DNA of 64,000 nt from Girardinichthys multiradiatus (lineage: Eukaryota > Chordata > Actinopteri > Cyprinodontiformes > Goodeidae): contig NC_061806.1 in NCBI RefSeq assembly GCF_021462225.1, positions 3,343,234-3,407,233 of the forward strand. The letters run 5' to 3'. Positions 33,040 to 43,539 of the stretch are shown one piece after another. A program made the position numbers and the translations under genes. The notes under the pieces were generated by a model that did not search any database, was not told where the DNA came from, and saw only the letters and a list, made by a program, of their open reading frames with translations. Numbering within the stretch: position 1 is the first letter of the stretch; each line of letters begins with the position of its first letter.

Positions 33040-34852
33040 GAAAGCAGCAGGTACCAGCAGATGGGAACATCTGGTGGAGCCCTCGGCCAGGGATGTATTC
33101 AACTCCCGCCTCTGGGAGAGCTTGACCAGATTTCCTGGGAGGTTGGAGACATACAGTCTGTGTGAACTATGTTCTCCGTCTATATTGCCGATGCTGCCGC
33201 CTTTAGCTGTGACCTTAAGGTCTGTGGTGCCTGTCACGGCACCAATCCCCGAACCTAGTGGTGGACACCGGCAGAGGGGGATGCCGTCAAGCTGAAGAAG
33301 GAGTCCTATCAGCTGTGGTTGGTTTGTGGGACCTCTATGGTGGCTGACGGGTGCCATAAGGCCAAGCATGCTGTGGTCGGGGCTGTGGCTGAGGCAAAAA
33401 CACGGCCCTGGAAGGAGTTCGATGAGGCCATGGAAAAGGACTACTGATCGACCTCCAAGTGAATCTGGCAAACTGTCAGATGTCTCAGGAGAGGTAAGCA
33501 GAGCTTCGCCGAAACTGTTTACAGTGGGAAGTTGTTGACCTCGTCTGGGGACATTGGGCAGTGGAATGAGTACTTTAAGGATCTCCTCAATCCTGCCGTC
33601 ATGCCTTCTCTGATGAAAGCAGAGACCGGGGACCTGGAGTCGGCAGAGACTGAGGACTTGGAGTCTGACACTCATTCATCACCCAAGGTGAAGTCACCGA
33701 GGTGTTCAAAAACCTCCATGGTGGCAAGGTTTCAAGGGTGGATGAGATGCGCCCTGACTACCTCAAATCTCTGGATGTTGTGGGGCTGTCGTGACTGACA
33801 CATCTCTTCAACATTGCATGGCGGTGGGGACAGTACTTCTGGACTGGAGGACCAGGGTGGTGGTCCCCCTTCGCATGAAGCGAGACTGGGGGAGTTTTCC
33901 AACTACAGAGGAACACACTCCTCAGCCTCCCTGGTAAGGCCTATGCCAGGATATTAGAGAGGAGAGTCCGGCCGATATTTGAACCTCGCTTTAGGACGAG
34001 AAGTGTGATTTTCATCCCTGCCATGGAAACTGGACCAGCTCTTCACCCTCTACAGGGTGCCCAACCGGTCCACATGTGTTTTGTGGACCCGGAGAAGGCA
34101 TTCGACCCACGTGGTGCCCTGTGGGGGGTGCTCCAGGAGTATGGAGTCGGGGGCAAGCGGAGCAGGAGTTTGGTCTGCATTGCCGGCACTATGTCGGACC
34201 TTTTCCCGGTGCATGTTGGACTCAGGCAGGGCTGCTCTTTTTCACCGGTCCTGTGCATAATTTTAATAGGCAGGATTTCTATGTGTAGCCAGGGGCTGGA
34301 GGGGGTCTGGTTTGGGGACCATTGGATTTTTTCTCTTCTTTTTGTCTCTAGCCAAGACCTACAGCATGCACTGGGGCGGTTCGCAGCCAAGTGTGAAGCC
34401 GCCAGGATGAAGATCAGCTCCTCCAAGTCCGAGGCCATATTTCTCGACCAGCAAAGGGTGGCTTGCCCTCTTCAGGTTGAAGGGGAGCTCCTTCCTCAAA
34501 TAGAGTAGTTCAAGTATCTCAGGGTCTTTTTATCGATGAAGGTATAATGGAGCGGTAGATTGACAGACGGATCCTTGTGGCCGCCGTAGTAATGAGGATG
34601 CTGTGTCAGTTTCTTGTGGTGAATTGATTTACTGGTCGGTCTACATTCCTACCCACACCTATGGGCATGAACTTGGGATCATGACCGAAAGAACAAGACC
34701 TCGGATACAAGTGGATGAAATTAGCTTCCTCCATAGGGTGGCCGGGCACTCCCTTAGAGATAGGGTGAGGAGCTCAGCCATTCGGGCATCTCTACTAAGT
34801 CTGCTGCCCCCGCAACGTGGTGCCAGATAAAGCGGTAGACGACGAGTACAAA

Positions 34853-34855
<3 letters not shown>
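33040..34855 (+). pseudogene. LINE with decayed reverse transcriptase
   Basis: Frame-shifted pieces on the + strand give, in order: pre-RT sequence (about 33300-33790), CFVDPEKAFDPRGALWGVL (34075-34130, finger/palm), VHVGLRQGCSFSPVL (about 34210-34250, the LRQGCPLSP motif), the position of the YADD box lost, then KCEAARMKISSSKSEAI (34390-34440). HELGIMTERTRPRIQV and LHRVAGHSLRDRVRSS follow (34665-34780). The 3' tail GCGGTAGACGACGAGTACAA (34832-34851) is shared, inverted, with the 114-bp insertion at 56281. Several frameshifts and the lost YADD make it dead. It looks RTE-like, but the clade is not settled. Confidence 0.75.

Positions 34856-34887
<32 letters not shown>
34856..34887. repeat. (TA)n microsatellite at LINE 3' end
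   Basis: About 30 bp of TA dinucleotides directly after the LINE tail. Confidence 0.9.
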
Positions 34888-34890
<3 letters not shown>

Positions 34891-35429
34891 CTGTCAGCAT
34901 GTAAGCAAAGCACAATAATGATGAACATGTGAATAGGCTATGTTCAAACATGTTGATGCTGTGTGACAATTTCATTTTGCTAAATCATCATCAGGATTTA
35001 CACATTTCTGAATCCAGTCTAAATTCTATCATCAGCTAGTTATTCTTAATTTATTACTAGGAGCACCTTTTTTGTTGTTGTTTCCTCAAATATTTGTGAG
35101 TACAGGCCAAAATGCTTATATACTAGGGAGGAGTAATTGGTGGAATTACAGACTTGTGAATGAATTAACAATATAATTGTCAGTTCTGAAGGAACCAGGA
35201 CTGCAAGGCTAAGGCTAATAAACAGAATAAATACATAAGGGTCTTTGGAAAATAATCAGAAAAGGCCCACTGAATATGGAATGCCCAAGGTGACCACAAA
35301 CAAAACAAATACAAAATGCAATCAAATTCAAAGCCAAGCCCAAGGACCATGACAGCATAAACAAACACCTTATGTCCTTTCTGCAACAATGTTCCTAATC
35401 CGCCAGCCACCTAAACCAAATCCATCTTT

Positions 35430-36450
35430 CTTCCCAGAGATTTGTACCCTTTGCACATCTGCTTAAATCATTATACTTGGAGATTCAAGCATTTATGTGT
35501 ACACTCTCTCTGAGCTTGATGAAGACTCTCTTTATGTATTGGAATGTCTTGATCTCATGTTGATGTCCCTACACATACCAGGGGCTACAGCATAGATCTA
35601 TTCATCACTGATCTTTCATCTAGAAATAATCAATGTGTTTAGGATCTGGGTATGTCTGACCCCAAAGTTGTTTTTGTGAAGGTTAATTTTTCCTCAACCC
35701 ACACCAAACCCAAATGTCCAATCAACTTGGACACCCTGACAGTTGACCTCCTACATTACCAACTTTTCTACAATAATACTCCAGGATGAGCAGTATTCTG
35801 GAGGTCCACACAACGGAATTTTTCTTAAAATAAAAAAAACCCTTCCTTAATTCTGAAGTCCCTGGAAATTACAGGCCTATATCCAATCTCCCATTCCTCT
35901 CCAAGATTCCTAAAAAGGTAAATGCTGCCTGACTTCAGGACCACATCACACTCAACAATATGTTTAGTAAGTTTCAGTCTGGTTTCCATTCTGCCCTTAC
36001 CCAGAAAACAGCCCTGGTCAGCGTCACCTGTGATCTGCTAATGGCTGTCGATTAGGTTTACCCTCACTCTTCGTACTCCTTCACCAGTCTGTAGCATTTC
36101 ATTCTATTGACCACCGCCTCCTTTTCAACAGGCTACAAAACACCACTGGACTAAGTATTACTGAATAAACCTGCTTAAAAGCATACCTCTCCAATGGAAC
36201 AGAATATGACTGAATGGGTGACTTAACTTCCAGGATGTACACTGTTACCTTTGGGGTTTCTCGAGAATCGGTGCTTAGACCTATTTTGTTAACATTGTAC
36301 CAACCTCCCTCTTGGCAGTCATCAATTAATTTGCAATCTCATACTATTTCTATGCTGACGACATGCAACTATACATGAAAATAGACATACCATCTATAAC
36401 ACAACTTTCTAACACACACTAGTTCCTACAGTGAAGCAGTTCTAGCCAGC
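35430..36450 (+). pseudogene. L2-like LINE remnant
   Basis: Near 35480-35580 a piece of the endonuclease domain is readable (GDSSIYVYTLSELDEDSLY type). Near 35860-36010 RPISNLPFLSKIPKK, QDHITLNNMFSKFQSGFHS and QKTALVSVTCDLLMA are clear RT entry motifs. Near 36165-36230 comes LKAYLSNGTEYD, then TVTFGVSRESVLRPILL (GVPQGSVLGP motif decayed). Around 36355 CYADDMQLY is almost intact. Multiple stops make it dead. Confidence 0.7.
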
Positions 36451-36867
36451 ACCCTCATCAAATCTGAACCAATATAATCAGCTTGGCTTTTTCTGGCTAG
36501 GACATTCCTCATTCATCTAACTTTTGATGGTCAGTTCAATTCAATTCAAAAGTATTTTATTCATCTAAAAGTAAAATTAAATGTTGTAACTCATATTATT
36601 AAAGTTTTAAGAGTTGTAGTTCTTAAGAAACCTCTGACTGATGACACTGTTGTTGTATGACATTCACATGAGGAGGATGCTCATGTGCAACACCTCTGGA
36701 ACACTGCCTTTCACCACCTTAGAAACATTGTCAAACTCAGTTCCACTATAACTGTTCCTGAAGAGAATCTCCTTTACACCTTCATCCACCAAATATATTT
36801 ACAGACGTAGACAGCCAGACTGCATGGCGATCATCAGTTATGCAGTCCAAGCAACTCTTCATGCACG

Positions 36868-36890
36868 CATGTATGTATGTATGTATGTAT
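36868..36890. repeat. (ATGT)n microsatellite
   Basis: Five to six GTAT/ATGT units. Confidence 0.85.
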
Positions 36891-37339
36891 TGACCGTGAG
36901 AAATTCGACACAATGTGCACTTTAGGTTTATCTTACCTAATTCACTGTCAACTCAGACGTTAACTGCATATTTTGCTGGTTTGGGATTTTCTTCATCTTT
37001 TCCACATGAAGATGTATTTTATTTAACTGTTAATGTAGACACGTAATCACTGTTTTAGAGTTCTGTTTTCCAGAAGTAATACAATTAAACCTTTAACTAA
37101 ACACAGAAAAGAAATTAAAATTATATGTGAATTAAGCTTAAAATGAGTACAGGTTTCTGAAAATGTGCAGACATAAAACTCACTCCTTACTAACAGATCT
37201 ATTTGCTGGTGTTCTTATTTTTAGGGAGGTTTGACATCCAATATGGCAGTTTCACTGCTCAGTCTGTGCCTGATACACTAGTGTTTCCTGCTTTTAGAAA
37301 TACCTTCACAAAAATATCTGACCTGCCACCATTTACTGC

Positions 37340-38225
37340 TCGTATATACGGCTCTTTGCAAAATATTTTATACCCCTTGACCTTTTCACATTTTTTCATA
37401 TTACAAATTTCACAAAAAATGTTGTGACCTATACAAGGAAGCAAATGAAGTAGAGAAATTATAATAAATGCTTTTTAATATTTTTATAAAGAAAAATCTG
37501 AAAGGTGCACATGCAGTTTTCTCTCATTTCAGAGTTAGTACCACAACAGCTGCCAGTTTTGGGTGGTCTCTGCTAGCTTTATAAACTTATGGAGAGAATT
37601 TGAGTCTTTTTTGTCTCTACAAAATAGCTGTAGCTCCGTTTGATTAGAAGAAGATTGTCTGTGAGTTGGTTTTCAAGCTTGACCACAGATTTCCAGCTGG
37701 ATTTCAGTTTGGACTTTGACTGGGCCATTCTAACACATGAATATGCTTTTATCTAAACCATTCCATTGTAGCTCTGTCTGTGTTTAGAGTCGGTGTCCTG
37801 CTGACAGGTGAATTTGCGCCTCAGTCACAAGTTTTTTGCTATCTGTTGTACAAGGGTTTAAACTCCAGTCTTCTTGTTCTAGTGTCATGTAACTTTTAGA
37901 TGTAATATTCTCTCAACACACTTAATGAATTAAGTCATCAGCAAAACTGACTGTGTCCTGGGGAGGAATTTTAAGATTTCTCTGCAGTTAGCTTCATCCA
38001 TCATTAACTCAGACGAGCTCTCCTGTCCTTGCAAAAGAAGACCAAAGCAAGATGCTCCCACCACTCTGTTTGACCGTAGTAATGGTGGGCTCAGGGTGAT
38101 GTCCAGGGTTAATTTTTCATAGCACATAGCATCTTGCAGTATTTAGGCTAAAACGTTTAATTGTGGTCTCATTCTATCAGAGCACATTCTTTTACATGTT
38201 CATGGTGTCGCCTACAAGGCTTGCA
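37340..38225 (-). mobile_element. Tc1-type DNA transposon remnant
   Basis: The left end (CCCCTTGACCTTTTCACATT, 37374-37393) is the reverse complement of the terminus seen at 8095-8115. GTTTGGACTTTGACTGGGCC and ATGCTCCCACCACTCTGTTT inside are typical antisense blocks of this fish family. No open transposase frame remains. Confidence 0.55.
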
Positions 38226-39189
38226 AGAAGGACTTTTTAACCTGTTAAGCCCCAACCCCCAGTACTGGGGGAAGAATTTAACTCTAGCTTTCTTCTACTT
38301 TTTTTAATGCAAATTCCAGTAGTTCAACATAAACATATGTGGTATCCACAGAAATAGTAGAATATTGGCTAAAAGCTGATAAACAATTTCTACAAATGCC
38401 AAAAACAGTTAAAACTAAAGGCAGTCTATTAACATAAAGATTGTTTAGTATGTCAATTCTCAGAAAAATTAGATTTTGACATGTTATTTTGAGCTCACAC
38501 TTCACAAAACCCCTTGGGCTTAAGAGTTTAAGGAAGTTTTCTTCTTCAATTCTACAAACACAAGATTTGTAGAGTGCACAAATAATAGTTGTCCTGTCAA
38601 CAGATTCTCCCACATGAGCACTGGACAATGGCAGCTCCTACAGAGTTACCATGTGCCTCTAGTTTTATTTTACCTTTACTTCACTATATAAAAAAAAAAG
38701 TCAAATCAATCACAAAGACAGATTCAAAGTGCTTTGAGATGAAATTTGCTGTGACTTGGTACTACATAATTAAAGGGAACATGTCACATTTATGTGTAAA
38801 TCTATACAGCCTTCTATGAAATCCGTGGTAGATTCCAGGTTTTTAGATGACATGTCGTTAGTGCAGGAGGGTGGTGCAGTTCCATCTAGGCTGATTTTCC
38901 TGTGTAGTCAGACTGAGATGCCTCTGTAATTGAAGCAGTGGTATTTCAGGAATCCTTTGGAGGTTTTGGCACAAAGGAAGGTGCTGATCAGCTCACTCAT
39001 CAGGTGCTGGATCAAACTAGGTTTTGGGAGGACTCTGGTGTTCCAGTAGAAGTCAGCAACAGTCACAGTCAGTTCTGCTGGATCTCCTTAGCTTCATGCT
39101 GCTGATTTAAAATTATCTCACAGAATATGTTGGCTATGATTTATGTGATATTCTGATGCAAACAGATATTTATATTTTTTTGACCTACA

Positions 39190-39919
39190 TGCAGTAAGCA
39201 TTCAGGAGACAGATCAAGTTTAACAAATAATTTATTTACAGGAAGCGTGGAGATACGGAAGGAGCTGGAACTGGGAAACAAACTGCAAGGTAAGTAGAGC
39301 TGGTAAGTAAAATGAATCTTAAGAGTGAATATTACTAAATAACAAGTCTGTCTTACTAGGGATGATGGGTGATCTGCCAGGAGGAGGGAAAAACAACAAC
39401 AAAGTTGCGCACAGAGGAGACCGGAGCTGGTAGGTAATTGACACACATTGTAGGGCTCTGAGGTACTGGTGTTGGTCTTATTGGGATGGAGGGTGGACAG
39501 GGTTCGCTTGAAGAGGTCTGTGGTTGATCCAGACAGGAAAGCTGCCAGCCAGATGTGAGAAGACAAAGTGGGCAGGATGCCCAGGCTTTTATCCACAAGG
39601 TTTGGAGATCAATCTCCAGAGTCAAAAATCCAGGAGAGCAAACAATGCTGAAAACGAAGTCAGGTTCAGGTATGCAGCCTGCGAAGGAGCACATACAAAG
39701 TTACTCAAAGGCAAAAGACAAAGCAAGGATTAATGTGGCTTGAGTTTATACCACTGAGGGCAACACTCTGGTGCTGAATTGTAAGCAGCCTCCATCTTAA
39801 ATACCCTCCAAGGATGATTAAGGAGATAGGGAACACCTGTCACCACTCATCACGGTCTCAGAGCCACCTAGAGGCCAAGCGCAGTGAACAACACCAGACA
39901 CAGCACACAGATCCTGACA
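39190..39919 (-). mobile_element. 3' LTR of a deleted Ty3/gypsy element
   Basis: 730 bp. In element orientation it runs from TGTCAGGATCTGTGTGC to CCTGAATGCTTACTGCA, so it has TG…CA ends. The same sequence recurs as two pieces at 40741-41121 and 43099-43446 (729 bp together). The chromodomain fragment and polypurine tract lie on its upstream side, identifying it as the 3' LTR. Confidence 0.85.
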
Positions 39920-39936
39920 TCATCCCCCCCCTCAAT
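39920..39936 (-). other. Polypurine tract
   Basis: In element orientation TTGAGGGGGGGGATGA directly precedes the 3' LTR, where the plus-strand primer of a gypsy element belongs. Confidence 0.7.
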
Positions 39937-40550
39937 GGTCGCCACCAGGCGGCCCAGAAGACGTGGAAGGCCGAGAGGAGACAAAGTCCGTGATCAGGGT
40001 AGGATCACAAATAAAAGACCGGGGTACCCAAGACCGGTCCTCCGGCCCATACCCCTCCCAGTCAACGAGATACGGCCATCCACGACCCCGCCAACGGGAG
40101 TCCATGATCTGGTGGACCGTCCAGACAGGGTGTCCAAGCTGGTCCAGTGTGGGTGGTGGGGGCTCAGCAGGAGGGCAGGAAGCACTGGAAAAGAAGGGTT
40201 TTACCTGGGAAGCATGAAAGATGGGGTAAACACGCAGACTAGGGGGCAAACAAAGGGCTGATGGACTCAATGACGTAGGGACCAATAAAGCGGGGTTACA
40301 GTTTCTTAGAAACTGCTTTCAGAGGTATGTCCCTAGAGGACAACCAAACCTTCTGGCCAGGATGGTACACAGGGGCTGGCCGATATCTATGGTTGACGTA
40401 TTTCTTATTCTCCAGGCGGTAGCAGTCTGGTCAAAAATCACTAGAGAAAACCTTCCCAAAATCCCTCTCAAACTCTGTAAAGGTACAACCAAAATCCCTG
40501 CAGTTAGTAAAGCGTGCTTCTGCCCATCTAAACGCTTTACCCGTTAATAG
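39932..40550 (-). pseudogene. Gypsy integrase C-terminus with chromodomain (fragment)
   Basis: In element orientation the fragment begins near 40420 with [18 protein letters not shown], then [14 protein letters not shown], then [16 protein letters not shown] (the integrase GPY/F-type module). At the end come a [18 protein letters not shown] and [19 protein letters not shown] chromodomain. The chromodomain directs integration of such elements to chromatin. Everything upstream (protease, RT, RNase H, integrase core) is deleted, and the frame has a stop before the GPY module. Confidence 0.85.
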
Positions 40551-40553
40551 CCC

Positions 40554-40740
40554 CTAAAAATAGGAAATCTTAACATGATCGTGTGGAAAAGACTGCGGGG
40601 ATTGGTTGAAAACAAGTGTACACTGTAACAGGAAACCCCTGCAATCTCCCGTCTCCCTGGAATATTTTTTTGGGTTAGGGGAAGTGACATCACGAGAGTG
40701 TGGACGTTGCTGAGAGACTGGAGGGGCTGCAGCGGTAATA
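40554..40740 (-). pseudogene. Gypsy gag fragment
   Basis: In element orientation it reads SRETGDCRGFLLQCTLVFNQ and SPQSFPHDHVKISYF, the conserved start of the gag capsid-like domain of fish chromodomain gypsy elements. It lies directly between the LTR and the integrase fragment. Both the leader with its primer-binding site and most of gag-pol are therefore missing. Confidence 0.75.
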
Positions 40741-41121
40741 CATGCAGTAAGCATTCAGGAGACAGATCAAGTTTAAGAATTTATTTACAGGAAGCGTGGA
40801 GGTACGGAAGGAGCTGGAACCAAGAAACAAACTGCAAGGTAAGTAGAGCTGGTAAGTAAAATGAATCTTAAGAGTGAATATTACTAAATAACCAGTATAT
40901 CTTACTAGGGATGATGGGTGATCCGCCAGGAGGAGGGAAAACAACAACGAAGCTGCGCATAGAGGAGACCGGAGCTGGTAGGTAATTGACACACGTTGTA
41001 GGGCTCTGAGGTTCTGGTGTTGGTCTTATTGTGATGGAGGGTGGACAGGGTTCACTCTAAGAGGTCTGTTGTTGATCCAGACAGGAAAGCTGCCAGCCAG
41101 TTGTGTGAAGACAATGGGGGC
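40741..41121 (-). mobile_element. 5' LTR of the gypsy element, first piece
   Basis: Nearly identical to 39190-39575. It stops at GGGGGCAG, where unrelated sequence begins. Confidence 0.85.
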
Positions 41122-43098
41122 AGTTTCGTTGTCCAATGAGCTAATCCCTCCCTCCTACTTCCCTATGTCTAAAGGGATTGCCCAATCCAGCTCTCCATCC
41201 AATGGGTCCGGATTTCCCTAAACCTGAAAGATCTTACTAAGCAGGTTTACTGAAAGTGCTGTTTAAGCTGGTGTCGGGAAATAACTTGCCTAGCCTGTGA
41301 CAGCCTTCATACAAAAATCTCGCCCTTCTTCAACTGGAGGTCTGGACGACAGAGTAGCCCACCACAGTCATTCACACTTCAGTTACTTTTGTTCACAGCT
41401 GCTCATTCCCTAATATTACAACTGGCTCTTGGTATATGGGCTAGGTTGATTTTAGTGGCTTGGCACGAGCCCCAAGGGCGCTGTTTTAACAAACTTGGTT
41501 AAGGCAACCTATAAAAACCTCCTAATATATCTTAGAACTAGGCAAGACTTTTTACCATCAATGAAAAACCAAAAATAAGGTGACTCAATTAATTGAATGT
41601 CCACAATTTAACTAGAATTTTATATGCTTTCTTTAATTAGTAACGCTTATGCAGGGGTCAGTAACAACTTAAATTCGGCAACACGTAACAATTTCAATAA
41701 TAGAAATAAATCAACTCAACCTGTCTTACCCTGATGCTGAAACTAATGAGGTTGGAGAGGCTTTGAAGACGGAGGCTCATCCATGCACCTGATGGAGAAG
41801 ATTCTTCTGGTAACAACAAGCGATTTCTTGAAGGAAATACAACTTGATCTTCAGTTTTCTTCCTTGAAGTGGATGGGCACTGATGCTCCAGGTTTTGATG
41901 GTTTGAACAGGAACTTTGTTGTCATATGTCTCCAAAGACAGTAGCTTCCAGAGGCTGAAGAGTTGAAGGAAACCCAGAGACATAAATGAAGTTGATTCAG
42001 GACTTCCAGAAGCCTAAAACTTAGAGCAATCAGCTGTTCACCAATCAAGTTCACTTCTGTTGTCTGGATAAAAAGGCTTTAGATGAAATGAAATTCTTAA
42101 TCTTGAGGCACAGTCCTTTCGGGGCACACCGGTTGATCCTCTTTTTAATGCAGTCAATCAGCTGGGCTGTGTCTCTGGTCCTTTTTCATCTGAGTGTCTT
42201 TTCTCCGTCCGATCTTGTTCACTGGTCTTCTGCGAGGAAACAACTAGTTCCTCTATTCTTGCCCATTTTATAGAGCATTTCCACCAAACTCTTTGTGCTC
42301 ATTGGCCAGTGGTTGTTGCCATGGCTGTCCCATTGGTCACCCGTGACATAAGGTGATCTTTTTCTGGAATTTCCTGAGTCGTGTCCATATCAGACATGCC
42401 ATCATCACCTCAGTCCTGAGCTGTCTGCTGGCCTCTTCTTTGACCTGCGCCCCCGCCTCAGTCATCAGCCTTGTGCTGTAAGCTACAGCTCTCACTTCCC
42501 CAATTCCTGAGCATCTGCTCTATTCCTGTCTCACTCAACGTTACACTTCCTCTTAAACAGAGGCTTTAATTCTTACATCGGTGCTGCTCAAACTTTTAGT
42601 TACAGCGTTTACTTCATTTACAGTTTAAAACCATTACTTAAACTTCATCCTTTTTATTCATACATCACAAATGATCAACAATATATCTTTCATATATAGC
42701 TGATTGAGAATTTTAAACCTTAATTTTTTTATTTTAATTATCAGTTCTTAACCATATTTCAATCATACGTCTTAACTTGATAATCAAAGATTACTCATTT
42801 CATTTAATACTTGTTGAAAATGGAAAATCATTATACATCATTTTCTTGGTTACACTTCTCGTTTATATTTCTGCAAAAGATAAGACAGTTAATATGTGGC
42901 TCCACACAGGCCTCTCCAGTCTGTCAGTTGTAGAATATGAGTATATGCTTGTTTCACTCTCCACTTCTTCAACTGTGTATTTTAATAATTGTTGCATGGA
43001 TTACACAACGATATTTATTGTAATTTTTATGGATTTAACTGTGAGCAGTTAATAAATGTTGCATGGATTACATGGAAAGATCTCACCTTATTTTGACA
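41122..43098 (-). mobile_element. About 2-kb insertion inside the gypsy 5' LTR (identity uncertain)
   Basis: The LTR reads up to GCAG at 41121 and resumes at GCAGGATGCCC near 43095, so the insertion may be flanked by a GCAG duplication. On the minus strand the block starts TGTCAAAATAAGG and contains a TATAAAA-like box near 42271, with no long frame. This suggests a solo LTR of a retrovirus-like element. Its other end (…ACAACGAAA) lacks the expected CA, so another class remains possible. Confidence 0.5.
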
Positions 43099-43446
43099 GC
43101 AGGATGCCCAGGCTTTTATCCACAAGGTTTGGAGATCAATCTCCAGAGTCAAAAATCCAGGAGAGCAAACAATGCTGAAAACGAAGTCAGGTTCAGGTAT
43201 GCAGCCTGCGAAGGAGCACATACAAAGTTACTCAAAGGCAAAAGACAAAGCAAGGATTAATGTGGCTTGAGTTTATAACACTGAGGGCAACACTCTGGTG
43301 CTGAATTGTAATCAGCCTCCATCTTAAATACCCTCCAAGGATGATTAAGGAGATAGGGAACACCTGTCACCACTCATCACGGTCTCAGAGCCACCTAGAG
43401 GCCAAGCACAGTGAACAACACCAGACACAGCACACAGATCCTGCCA
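43099..43446 (-). mobile_element. 5' LTR of the gypsy element, second piece
   Basis: Matches 39572-39919 almost base for base, ending CACAGATCCTGCCA at the outer LTR edge. Confidence 0.85.
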
Positions 43447-43539
43447 CATTCATTCTAGAAGGTTAGACAAGGAGCCACTTCAGTTCTTACTAAAGGAGTT
43501 GGAAAGGGTTATATTTTCCTTCTGCTTCATTCAATACAA

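Noticed and set aside
33031..33675. 214-codon minus-strand frame
   Set aside because: It lies opposite the LINE on the + strand, where RT motifs are readable; no domain in the antisense product.
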